A stretch of 34,526 bases of DNA from DAXETY01 sp051155755 (lineage in GTDB: Bacteria > Desulfobacterota > Desulfobacteria > Desulfobacterales > SG8-13): assembly GCA_051155755.1 (NCBI GenBank), contig DAXETY010000163.1, positions 1 to 34,526 of the forward strand. Direction: 5' to 3'. How positions within the stretch are numbered: the first letter of the stretch is position 1; each line of letters starts with the position of its first letter. Made by a program: the position numbers and the translations under genes. The notes below the pieces were generated by a model. That model did no database searches, was not told the DNA's origin, and saw only the letters and a list, made by a program, of their open reading frames with translations. This document shows positions 1 to 7,647 of this stretch, in pieces.

Positions 1-186
1 GTCGGGAGCAGGCCGCAGGCAATCTGGAAAGACCATCCCGGTGCCAAAACCAAGATGCCCACCAGATAGAAGTCACTTGATTTCATCCCCGTTACAGAGT
101 ACATATGTCTTACACAAACTTGGTGTGCGACCGAGTGGGATTGATTTTGTAATAAAAATTATTTCAACAGGTTATAAGAGTAGGGG

Positions 187-228
187 AGGGGGTTCCCGGT
201 GGGAGTTCGAGTCTCCCCTTCGGCACCA
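187..228 (+). tRNA. 3' fragment of a tRNA-Leu gene (possible attachment-site remnant)
   Basis: The sequence shows a T-arm (GGAG-type 5-bp stem at 201-205 and 213-217, loop TTCGAGT at 206-212), then the 3' acceptor strand CTTCGGC (218-224), discriminator A and an encoded CCA (226-228). The acceptor strand would pair with GCCGAAG, the 5' end typical of bacterial tRNA-Leu, and the bases just upstream resemble the 3' part of a class II variable arm. No GCCGAAG, D-arm or anticodon arm is found in the preceding 190 bases, so only the 3' part of the gene is present. Position 70 is G, so this is not the alanine-type acceptor of a tmRNA. A 3' tRNA fragment of this kind is what integrases of genomic islands leave at the distal att site. 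The upstream breakpoint is approximate. Confidence 0.7.
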
Positions 229-230
229 CA

Positions 231-276
231 AAATAAAACGCCCACTGAAATTAATTTCAATGGGCGTTTTATTTTG
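231..276 (+). terminator. Rho-independent terminator after the tRNA fragment
   Basis: A 22-bp inverted repeat (231-252 against 253-274) has a single mismatch. Its GC-rich middle (CGCCCA / TGGGCG) is followed by a T-rich tract. It starts two bases after the CCA end, as expected for the terminator of a tRNA gene. Confidence 0.8.
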
Positions 277-365
277 ATGCACCCGACAGGGCGCATTCAT
301 GTGTTTGAAAATCCAAATTTTGTGATGCCGACCCCGGGAGAACGCCCTGCGGACCTGTTTGTGGG

Positions 366-1118
366 TCAGGGTATCTTAATTTGCTGCCGATACGGTTCTT
401 CCATTGGAACGCTCGACCACCGCGAGCATCGAATCCAGTTTCTGCGACGTTCAGAATTCGTCCGTCTTTCTCCACTCCGGCGTTTTTCCGGTCCGATGTA
501 TATCAGGTTTCTCATCTTCCCGGATTTTCTTCGATCGGCACCCGATCTTCTGTCGATGCCGGAGCGCTTTTTTCGATTCGTAAATATCTGCAGGTTCCTG
601 TTGCCGGAATAATATGAAAAGGTCTCGATTTCATCACAGTAGGCCCTTTTTTCGGCAACATTCTGAAGATAGATTCGGGTGGTTTCCTGTAATTTTCTGC
701 TGACGGCCTTTTCCAATGGCAGAAGCTCGTAACCGATGATCTCCCGGTGATCAATATTGATGTTGGGTTCCAGCACGGAACGAGTTTCGAAAATGGACGT
801 AAAATCATATTTGTATTCATTGGTCGTCAAAATCGTATCGACATATTTTAAATCTTTTCGGAATGCGGTTAAATTCAGTTCCTCTTCCAATTCTCTGATC
901 GCGGCGGTTTTTCGATTTTCACCGCGTTTTATGTATCCTCCCGGCAGTGAATACACATTTTTGTACCCAGGCCTGACCAACAGGATTTTGTCTTTAAACC
1001 AGATGGCAACATTCACCCCCCGGACTTTCGGCCGAAACAAGAACCAGTAAAAAAGAAGGAGTCTGTATGCCACAAAATAAAGTGTTTGGTGGCATCGGTT
1101 TATGAATTTCGAATCCAT
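366..1118 (-). CDS. Nudix hydrolase with basic C-terminal tail
   Basis: The protein has 250 residues. It contains a clear Nudix box: G-x5-E (GYIKRGE), seven residues, then RELEEEL followed by N where the consensus has G. Nudix enzymes hydrolyse nucleoside diphosphates linked to another moiety; the substrate here cannot be predicted. The N-terminus has a hydrophobic, aromatic-rich stretch (LYFVAYRLLLFYWFLF) that may bind membrane. After the Nudix fold the last ~65 residues are very rich in Arg, with repeated RRSG and DRR/ERR patterns, which are not part of the enzyme family. ATG at 1118 was preferred to an in-frame TTG at 1163; neither has a convincing ribosome site. The gene is alone and converges on the tRNA fragment. 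Confidence 0.75.
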   Translation of the reverse strand: MDSKFINRCHQTLYFVAYRLLLFYWFLFRPKVRGVNVAIWFKDKILLVRPGYKNVYSLPGGYIKRGENRKTAAIRELEEELNLTAFRKDLKYVDTILTTNEYKYDFTSIFETRSVLEPNINIDHREIIGYELLPLEKAVSRKLQETTRIYLQNVAEKRAYCDEIETFSYYSGNRNLQIFTNRKKRSGIDRRSGADRRKSGKMRNLIYIGPEKRRSGERRTNSERRRNWIRCSRWSSVPMEEPYRQQIKIP

Positions 1119-1251
1119 TTCGGAACCGTGCCGGCAGTGGTTCAGTCGGTGTGCTCGGTGCAAAAACGGTTGTGGAGCCCGGTGCGGCTTATACGATCAG
1201 TAACCCGGTGCAAAAAACATGCTCAGGAACAATAATTTCCATGTAACTGAA

Positions 1252-1413
<162 letters not shown>

Positions 1414-1734
1414 TTTAATCAACTCATGCCGTCGGGAACAGGTTTCCCGATTAATTTGTGAAACTGGTTACATGAAATTGGGTAATCGTTGACCGGATCC
1501 GTCAAGAAGCCGGAGGGTCGTTCCAAAACAAGTGCTTTGTTGGCACCGTGGGAACCTTGACATGGGAATCCCGGGTATATACTTCCAAACAGAAGGTAGG
1601 AGAGGCGCAATCAGGCATCCGGATCGGCAGGATTTCCGGGCGCTGCCAGAATTTGCGCGGCTGCCGGGCTGCGACCGGGGATGGTTGTGCAGAAATCTGC
1701 CAGCTGAAACACCAAAATGGTTCAGGGTGTATCC

Positions 1735-2103
1735 ATGGCGAATCCAAACTTGCGCCGGCATCTTCGCTGCGAGAACGATACCGCGGTTACCATTTCCTTT
1801 TTGAACCAATCCGCTAAATACGAGGGTATCGCCAGAAACTACAGTGAAGGCGGCATGTATATTGAAAGCGACAAATCACTGCGTCCGGGCACGCTGGTAC
1901 AAATTCGGCCGGTTTCCTGCGAAGCGCCGGCGGGTCCGGGCACTTACAGGCCTTTCTACTGCGCCGAAGAGGTTCCGGTAAAAGCCGAATGCCGACAGCT
2001 GAAAATGATGGTGGTCGGTGAGGTCAAGCGCTGCGATTCACTGGGCACTGCCGAAACTCCCCGATATGGGCTGGCAGTGGCCTACGTCAGCCCGGCCGTG
2101 TGA
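1735..2103 (+). CDS. PilZ-domain protein (single domain)
   Basis: The protein has 122 residues. It begins almost at once with RRHLR, the RxxxR motif of PilZ, and NYSEGGMYIES matches the second motif, [D/N]xSxxG. These motifs bind cyclic di-GMP in canonical PilZ domains, so a c-di-GMP receptor is likely, although NYSEGG departs slightly from the consensus. There is no other domain. ATG 1735 follows CAGGGTG; an in-frame ATG at 1717 is also possible. The gene is monocistronic and converges on the protease gene. Two more PilZ domains are encoded nearby at 4479-5210. Confidence 0.75.
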   Translation: MANPNLRRHLRCENDTAVTISFLNQSAKYEGIARNYSEGGMYIESDKSLRPGTLVQIRPVSCEAPAGPGTYRPFYCAEEVPVKAECRQLKMMVVGEVKRCDSLGTAETPRYGLAVAYVSPAV

Positions 2104-2161
2104 TCCCGCTTTCCGGGGGCAGAAACCCTGCCGGCAAACCACGCCACCTCCCCCGCCGGAG

Positions 2162-4201
2162 TCAGGGGTTCATCGCTGTGCTTCCTTCCGCAGCGGCGGC
2201 GACCGTCTCCGGGTGAATGTTCAATCCCCCTCTCAAACGCTGCAGATCTGCCTGCATTTCGGACTTCTCGATGCTGCCTTCCTTGGCCAGGTAAAGGCTT
2301 ATGATGGCGCCGGATTCCTGCGTCGAGGGCTTTGCGCCGGGTTCGGCGGCAATGGCGATCCCGATATTGGTGCGGCCTTCGTCCACGTAGGGCACGCCGT
2401 TGTATGGATGGCTGTGGCTGCGCAGATTCTCCCAGGACTTTTGAAAGTGATCGGGCAGCTCGACGTAGGGTTGGATGTGACGATAGACGACGAAATAATT
2501 GCCCTTTTTTTCCTCGGAATAAAGCAGCTTTCGCAGACCCCAGACCGTTTCATTTGATTTCGGGTAAAAATCATGCAGCATCGCCAGTACGGATTTGTCT
2601 GCAATATCCATCGGTGCATCATTCAGATCGATTTCGATCTGTCCCACTTCGAGGTGAAGGCGTTTGCCCGCTTCGTATTGCAGGTCGGCATCCAGCCAGG
2701 AACCGTAGAGATAGGGCTTCATCGCCAGAAAATCCGACCACTGCCGCAGCGTCCCGTAATAGGGGATATAGACAAAATCGGCGGTCTTCATCAAATCGAC
2801 CAGCCATATTTCGCGTTCGCCGTAGGGGCAGAATTTCAGGACCGCCACGGCGCCGTCCGGGGTGGGCGTCGACAGCAGGATGGCGGCTTCATCGCAGTAT
2901 TCGATGGACCACAAATGAATCATCCACTTGCGTCCGTAAGCATCGATGTGCTGGCGCTCTTGAAACGGTTTCCCCAGCGACAGGATGCGGATTTCCTGTT
3001 CGGCAAACTCCCGTGGAATATTGATCCCCTTGAGGATGGTATCCATCAACCGGTTCGGGTTCTCGTAGAGTTCCCGCACGGAAAGGTCATCGGGTTTTTC
3101 CAGATCGACATACAAGGTGTCGTTCAGATTTGCATATCGAACCGCACCGTTTTTATCCAACGCGGAATGCTCCTTTTGCAGGTCCGAAAAATACCAGTTG
3201 CGGTCATTGGGATCCTTGAAGAGGACTTGCATGGTAACCTGGTGGCAGGCACCGTTCAGGGCCATCCGGGAAGACGCCCCCCGGGGGAAAATCTCATCGC
3301 CGTATTGCTGAAATAGCGTCTCGAAATTATGCCGGTAAGATGTAAGGTACTGCCGATTGAGATGTTGCCTGACCGCTTGGTAGTGCTCGGGCAGTTCCAG
3401 TTGTTGATCGAAGGGAATGGCCTCGGTGCTTTCGGGAAAGAGGGCGAAATGATAAGTGAATTTTTTATGAAAAACGCCCAGATGGTTTTCGATCTGGTTT
3501 AATTCAGCGATCGGAAGCGAATAGGAAAAATTGTTGTCTTTGGCGATGATAATGCCGATGGCGTTGCCGTTTTGATCCAGCAGCGGGCCGCCGCTGGATC
3601 CGCTGTCGTTGGGCGGTGAGCTTTTCAGATACACCCAGCGGCCGTCGACCGGCTCCGGCAGGGTGCCCAACAGCGTTCCCGGCACTCCGACCAGACCCTG
3701 TCCGTAAATATTTCCGACCGCAAATACCGCTTCGTTAATTTCGTAAGACGGTCGGGTTTCAAACCAGGTGTCGAAGGTTTTGCCCTTGACGTTGAAACGG
3801 ATGAAGTCTCTTTCATTGTGAAAGGACAGCAGTTGTTCGATCGGGTATACGGCACCTTCGGCGTCGCGAATGTAGAAGTCGGTAAAATTTTCCGAGTCGT
3901 TCAGCAGCTGCAGAACATGGGCGGCGGTGACCAGTTCGGTTTCCGAAATTGCAAATGCCGTCCCCATTGGAGCAAATTCATCGTTGCGGATATGATACTG
4001 GAGCAGTTCATAGGGTAATGCTTTCTCATAGGTCAGCGAATCGGTGGTTGGCTTTCTGACCACCACCTCGTAGCAGGCCCGCTGAATTTTCTCCCGCAGT
4101 GACAGAGACCGGGACGGGTTTGGATCATGGCCCGGAGTGGCGCAGGCCAGCACCAGGATCGATGCAGAAAGTCGCAGGAAATACCGAATCCCTTTTCGCA
4201 T
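2162..4201 (-). CDS. Trypsin-like serine protease lipoprotein with long C-terminal region
   Basis: The protein has 679 residues. The N-terminus is a lipoprotein signal: basic start, hydrophobic stretch and lipobox LVLAC with Cys20, so it is probably anchored in the outer membrane or periplasm. A trypsin-fold protease spans about residues 70-225, with the triad visible as His95 (VTAAHV), Asp132 (ERDFIRF) and Ser203 (GSSGGP). This resembles DegP/HtrA-type protease cores, but no PDZ domain is recognisable. The remaining ~450 residues match no family I recognise and contain several WxxD and Tyr-rich segments. ATG 4201 has AAAGGAT upstream. The gene is single, with nothing nameable in the ~280 bases upstream. 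Confidence 0.8.
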   Translation of the reverse strand: MRKGIRYFLRLSASILVLACATPGHDPNPSRSLSLREKIQRACYEVVVRKPTTDSLTYEKALPYELLQYHIRNDEFAPMGTAFAISETELVTAAHVLQLLNDSENFTDFYIRDAEGAVYPIEQLLSFHNERDFIRFNVKGKTFDTWFETRPSYEINEAVFAVGNIYGQGLVGVPGTLLGTLPEPVDGRWVYLKSSPPNDSGSSGGPLLDQNGNAIGIIIAKDNNFSYSLPIAELNQIENHLGVFHKKFTYHFALFPESTEAIPFDQQLELPEHYQAVRQHLNRQYLTSYRHNFETLFQQYGDEIFPRGASSRMALNGACHQVTMQVLFKDPNDRNWYFSDLQKEHSALDKNGAVRYANLNDTLYVDLEKPDDLSVRELYENPNRLMDTILKGINIPREFAEQEIRILSLGKPFQERQHIDAYGRKWMIHLWSIEYCDEAAILLSTPTPDGAVAVLKFCPYGEREIWLVDLMKTADFVYIPYYGTLRQWSDFLAMKPYLYGSWLDADLQYEAGKRLHLEVGQIEIDLNDAPMDIADKSVLAMLHDFYPKSNETVWGLRKLLYSEEKKGNYFVVYRHIQPYVELPDHFQKSWENLRSHSHPYNGVPYVDEGRTNIGIAIAAEPGAKPSTQESGAIISLYLAKEGSIEKSEMQADLQRLRGGLNIHPETVAAAAEGSTAMNP

Positions 4202-4478
4202 AATTTTATCCTTTGCGTTCCGCTTCCAAGATATTTTTTCACCGCAGGCAAGACGAGATGCAGCCGATATTCATGTTAATGTATTGCAAAGTTAATACAA
4301 TGAATTATAACAAATTCCTTCGAACAAATCCAATAAATCGATGGCAGGGCAGGGGCTATGCGGCAAAATCAGCGGCCGGAGCAGTGGTTTCCATGGTTGG
4401 CGGTTGCAACGCGAATTGCCTGTCTTGGGGTGGAGTGGCAGCTGGAGGCGACCATCGCGCAGCTTTAACGGTCGCTGT

Positions 4479-5210
4479 TCAGGGTCGGCCGGGCTTTGGT
4501 TTTTTTAAAAAACCGGTAAATTTTACGGCCAGTCCAAGATCGTCGGTACGTACGATTCGACCGAGAAGGGCATTTTGCCTGGCAAGGCGGGTTTTGGGAA
4601 TGGCCAGCTTGATGGGGTTTCCGACACCGACGCTGCTGATCGTCTCGATGAAAATGCCGCCGCGGCTGATGTCGCGCACCATTCCCTGCAGCGTGCCGTT
4701 GCCGGTATTGAAGAACACCGCCTTGCGAAATTGCCGCCGTGGGTGTTTGCGCTGTTCCGATGGAAGCTGCGGCAGCTCGCAGGTAAAATCCTCCTCATAG
4801 ATCGGGACGGTGAAATCCCGGCGACAGCTGCCGGGCGGATCGCGGTGTTCGAGTCCGTATCCATACAGATATTCGGAACTGTAAAGCTGCCGTCGCCACT
4901 TCACGATCACGCAGTGGCATTCATATTTGCGCCGGTGGGTCGGATTGTATGGAGACGTTTCGATTCCGACAAAAAGTTGGGTGCCGACCGGATGACGTTG
5001 GTTGGCTTCGATATAAATTCCGCAGCGGCTGTAATTGCGCAACGTTGCCTGCCCGGATGGCAGCGGATCCAAATTTTCAATGAAAATCGGTGTCGTGATC
5101 GTTTGACGCGTCTCCCTGCGGCGATCTTCCCGGCAAGCGGTCGTGCCGGCGTTTTTCTGCAAACCGGCTGTGTCGCTCGGTTCCGGTCGGGGTGGTGGAT
5201 GTTCGGCCAT
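4479..5210 (-). CDS. Tandem PilZ-domain protein
   Basis: The protein has 243 residues. The second half is a canonical PilZ domain: RRQFR, then about 25 residues later DISRGGIFIE. The first half contains a weaker repeat of the same layout: RRRETRQ, then NYSRCGIYIEA. The canonical domain should bind c-di-GMP; the first may be a YcgR-like partner domain or a degenerate PilZ. The first 25 residues are Pro-rich and probably disordered. The start lies four bases after the stop of the upstream molybdenum-carrier-like gene, so the two are co-transcribed and probably translationally coupled. This suggests a shared regulatory function, which is inference. Confidence 0.8.
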   Translation of the reverse strand: MAEHPPPRPEPSDTAGLQKNAGTTACREDRRRETRQTITTPIFIENLDPLPSGQATLRNYSRCGIYIEANQRHPVGTQLFVGIETSPYNPTHRRKYECHCVIVKWRRQLYSSEYLYGYGLEHRDPPGSCRRDFTVPIYEEDFTCELPQLPSEQRKHPRRQFRKAVFFNTGNGTLQGMVRDISRGGIFIETISSVGVGNPIKLAIPKTRLARQNALLGRIVRTDDLGLAVKFTGFLKKPKPGRP

Positions 5211-5213
5211 GAT

Positions 5214-5990
5214 TTACTTGACCACTCGAAGTTTGTGCGTTTTGCGCAATTCCTTCCAAAGGGACCGGATAATGACCGAAGAGGCATCTTTGGGGTGCAT
5301 TGAGCCGTCGCCGGAGATCGCCCGGCAAGACTGCAGCAGGGCCTCGTTACCGGTCCATATTCCGAAACGATTGCGGATGTAGGAGCCGATGGTAAAATTC
5401 AGGGTGTAAAGCTCATCCTCCGTCATGTTGGCAATGGTGATGCGGTCTTTGAGCGGCATCCGCGTGGTTAAACGCTCGACGGCTTCTTTTACATTGCGGG
5501 GAGGGGATCGGTCGTTGTCTGCTTCCGGCCGCGGTGGATTGGGGTTGACTGATTTCTCGATGCTCAGCCAGAAGGCACTGGTCAGAATGTGCAGGGTTTT
5601 CTCGTATATATCGGGAGCTGCATTCGGTTCGGCCCCGGTCACGTGCAGAATGGATATGTGATGTTCCAGGAGCCATTCGGCCAGCATGGCCGATGCCTTG
5701 AACGCCGGCACCCGGTTCAGGTCGATATGCAGAAGCGGCCGGGCGTGTTTCTCTGCCAGACGTTGAACCTCTTTCCACTCTCCGCGGAGTTTTCCGTGAT
5801 TCAGGATCAGGCTGCCCTCGGAGCCGACAACGTGCAGTTCGAGATGATCGGAATCAGCTATGTCCGGTGCATCCGCCGTTGAAGCCGTTCGATCGGTACA
5901 GACACGGTAGGCAATATCGAGTTTTATGGCCGCGTCTCTGGCGGCCGATTCGGCCCCTTCCCGGCCGCATGAGAGAATTTTTTGTATCAT
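5214..5990 (-). CDS. Putative molybdenum-carrier-like protein fused to a DUF6794-like domain
   Basis: The protein has 258 residues. Residues ~1-150 resemble the putative molybdenum carrier family (Rossmann-like): MIQKILSCGREGAES in place of the usual IISGGQTGADRAALD, then GSLILNHGKLRG, LAEKHARPLLHIDL and ILHVTGAEPN. The glycine-rich first loop is degenerate, so nucleotide or cofactor binding may be changed. After a Pro-rich linker, the C-terminal ~90 residues (VKEAVERLTTRMPLKDRITIANM, then TIGSYIRNRFGIWTGN) resemble the DUF6794 domain. ATG 5990 was chosen over an in-frame TTG at 6002; no clear ribosome site is seen. It is the first gene of a two-gene unit with the tandem PilZ protein. Family assignments are from memory of motifs. 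Confidence 0.6.
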   Translation of the reverse strand: MIQKILSCGREGAESAARDAAIKLDIAYRVCTDRTASTADAPDIADSDHLELHVVGSEGSLILNHGKLRGEWKEVQRLAEKHARPLLHIDLNRVPAFKASAMLAEWLLEHHISILHVTGAEPNAAPDIYEKTLHILTSAFWLSIEKSVNPNPPRPEADNDRSPPRNVKEAVERLTTRMPLKDRITIANMTEDELYTLNFTIGSYIRNRFGIWTGNEALLQSCRAISGDGSMHPKDASSVIIRSLWKELRKTHKLRVVK

Positions 5991-6265
5991 TGATCGTGAC
6001 AATCGTATATAGGTGGACGGGCACTAAATGGTTAGCATCGATCCAGTCCCGAATCAATATCGGATTTGGGGGTCTTTCTCCAGTTTGCTGCCGGTCGTAT
6101 GCATGCAGCCAAACACCGAATTCTTCCATCTTACCCCGATCGAGGTTGACAGGCCGCAAGGAACGGATGGGATGGATGCCGTTTCCCATCTGAATGGGGC
6201 GATTGTCGAGGCTGCCGCTTTGAAACCTCGGTTTCGGTGCCGGATGCTACGGTGGTGATCACGCA

Positions 6266-7018
6266 ATGGGTTGGATTGGAAAAATTATTGGCGGCACCCT
6301 GGGCTTTGCCATCGGCGGGCCGTTGGGGGCGATTGCCGGAGCGGCCTTCGGTCATGCATTTGACCGGACCTCAGAGGACACGGACACCCCGCAGATTTCG
6401 GTAAGACGGGAGGCCGATACCGCCCAGTTTACCTTTTTTGTCGCCGTCTTCTCCATGCTGGCAAAACTGGTAAAGACCGACGGTGAGATCAGCCGGGGCG
6501 AGCTCGACACCATCCACCGCTTCATGCTCTACGACCTGAACCTGAACCCCCAAAGCCGCATGTTTGCAACCAACATATTCAATGCGGCCCTGCATTCTCC
6601 CAATACTTTCGAAGAATTTGCCTCCCAATTCTACGGACAGTTTCACAGTGAACCGCAACTGCTTGAGATGATGGTCGATATTTTGCTGCGCGTGGCAGTG
6701 GCCGATGGGGCCATGTCGGCTTCCGAGGAGCAGATGATTCGTTCGGCGGTGCGGATTTTCGGATTCAGCGAGTCGGTGTACGAAAAGATTCGTTCCCGCT
6801 ACGTGCAGACCTTCGACCGGTATTATGCGGTATTGGGGGTCAATCCCGGCGATTCGAACGAGACCGTCAAGAGCCGCTACCGCAAGCTGGTTATGGAGTA
6901 CCATCCGGACCGGGTTGTGGCCCGGGGGCTGCCGGAGGAGTTCACCAAATACGCCCAGGACAAGTTCCGAGAAATTCAGGAGGCCTACGAAAACATCCGC
7001 AAAGAACGCGGATTTTGA
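6266..7018 (+). CDS. djlA: DjlA-like co-chaperone (TerB-like plus J domain)
   Basis: The protein has 250 residues. The N-terminus is a Gly-rich hydrophobic segment (residues ~2-30, IGGTLGFAIGGPLGAIAGAAFG) like the dimerising membrane anchor of DjlA. Residues ~50-170 form a TerB-like helical domain with two acidic motifs (KTDGEIS and VADGAMS). The C-terminus is a J domain with the HPD tripeptide in EYHPDRV, which stimulates DnaK ATPase. The domain order matches DjlA. A remnant of the intergenic repeat (GCGATTGTCGAGGCTGCCGC, near 6199-6218) lies just upstream, and a full copy follows the stop codon. Confidence 0.85.
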   Translation: MGWIGKIIGGTLGFAIGGPLGAIAGAAFGHAFDRTSEDTDTPQISVRREADTAQFTFFVAVFSMLAKLVKTDGEISRGELDTIHRFMLYDLNLNPQSRMFATNIFNAALHSPNTFEEFASQFYGQFHSEPQLLEMMVDILLRVAVADGAMSASEEQMIRSAVRIFGFSESVYEKIRSRYVQTFDRYYAVLGVNPGDSNETVKSRYRKLVMEYHPDRVVARGLPEEFTKYAQDKFREIQEAYENIRKERGF

Positions 7019-7037
7019 AAGCTTGAAACGCTCAGTT

Positions 7038-7246
7038 TGATTTCAATTGAGCGATTGTCGAGGTTGCCGCAGATACAAGGAAGAGGTCGTTGCGCTATAT
7101 TGAAATATGCGCAACGGCTTCTGACGCCGTAGATGCGGTAAGATCGGCAATCCCGCAGGGTTTCAAATTTTGGAAAATATAAATCGATTTATTTCATTTT
7201 GAAGGAATTATAATTTTACAAAATTTGAAACGCTCAATTGAAATCA
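7038..7246. repeat. Structured intergenic repeat, copy A
   Basis: This 209-bp element is closed by a perfect 16-bp inverted repeat (TGATTTCAATTGAGCG at 7038-7053 against 7231-7246). The core (about 7054-7175) is nearly identical to copy B. It contains a hairpin built on CGTTGCGC...GCGCAACG and a second inverted repeat, GTTTCAAATTTT against AAAATTTGAAAC, enclosing a variable AT-rich loop. A stray right-end sequence (TTGAAACGCTCAGTTT) lies directly left of it at 7023-7038, as if another copy once stood there. The right end supplies the last three codons and the stop of the lipoprotein gene. Confidence 0.8.
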
Positions 7247-7647
7247 GGGAGTCCACTCCGTATAATCCACCTTCCCTGATCGGTATCGTAGGTCCAGTGC
7301 TGACGATCCCGAATCGTTTTCAATCGCATGTCATCGATGCGGTAATAGCCGATTTCAATCTCCTGGCGCACTTCGGAGGCGTCCGGTGCCGCCTGAAATT
7401 GTTTAATCCGGTAGCTGGTCACCCGAATCTGCCTGTAGGATTCCAGGTCCACACTGGGAGCGGCTTCGTTCGAGGGCGGCAAAAAAGTGGCCGCATTGTC
7501 GAAATTGGACCACGCAATCGATTTTTCGTAGGCCCTGGATGCCTTGTCGAAGGCGTCCATCCGGCTGTATTGCTGTACGGAAGCACATCCCGCGAGCAGA
7601 AAAAGACCCAGAACCGCACCGGCAATTGTCCGGCAGCCACGTCTCAT
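7234..7647 (-). CDS. Small lipoprotein of unknown function
   Basis: The protein has 137 residues. A lipoprotein signal is clear: RRGCR, a hydrophobic stretch and the lipobox LLAGC with Cys21, followed by Ala, so outer-membrane sorting is likely. The mature part has a helical beginning (YSRMDAFDKASRAYEKSIAWSN) and then a strand-rich part ending in WIIRSGLPDFN; it may be an NTF2-like or DUF4440-like fold, but I cannot confirm this. ATG 7647 follows AAAGGAT and overlaps the stop of the glycosyltransferase gene as ATGA, so the two are translationally coupled. The final codons and the stop lie inside the right arm of repeat copy A. Confidence 0.75.
   Translation of the reverse strand: MRRGCRTIAGAVLGLFLLAGCASVQQYSRMDAFDKASRAYEKSIAWSNFDNAATFLPPSNEAAPSVDLESYRQIRVTSYRIKQFQAAPDASEVRQEIEIGYYRIDDMRLKTIRDRQHWTYDTDQGRWIIRSGLPDFN

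Noticed and set aside
1..69. Open frame from the left edge ending in TAG at 67-69 (possible C-terminus of a gene from outside the window)
   Set aside because: Only 22 residues are visible and they match nothing I recognise; it could be a real gene end but cannot be supported.
180..228. 3' end of a tmRNA
   Set aside because: The acceptor strand CTTCGGC lacks the U at position 70 needed for the alanine G-U pair, and it matches tRNA-Leu instead.
5854..6189. Minus-strand frame starting with ATG at 6189, partly protein-like (FGVWLHAYDRQQTGERPPNPILIRDWIDANHL)
   Set aside because: It overlaps the start of the molybdenum-carrier-like gene by ~137 bases in another frame, has no ribosome site and no recognised family. 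A frameshifted N-terminal extension is possible but unproven.
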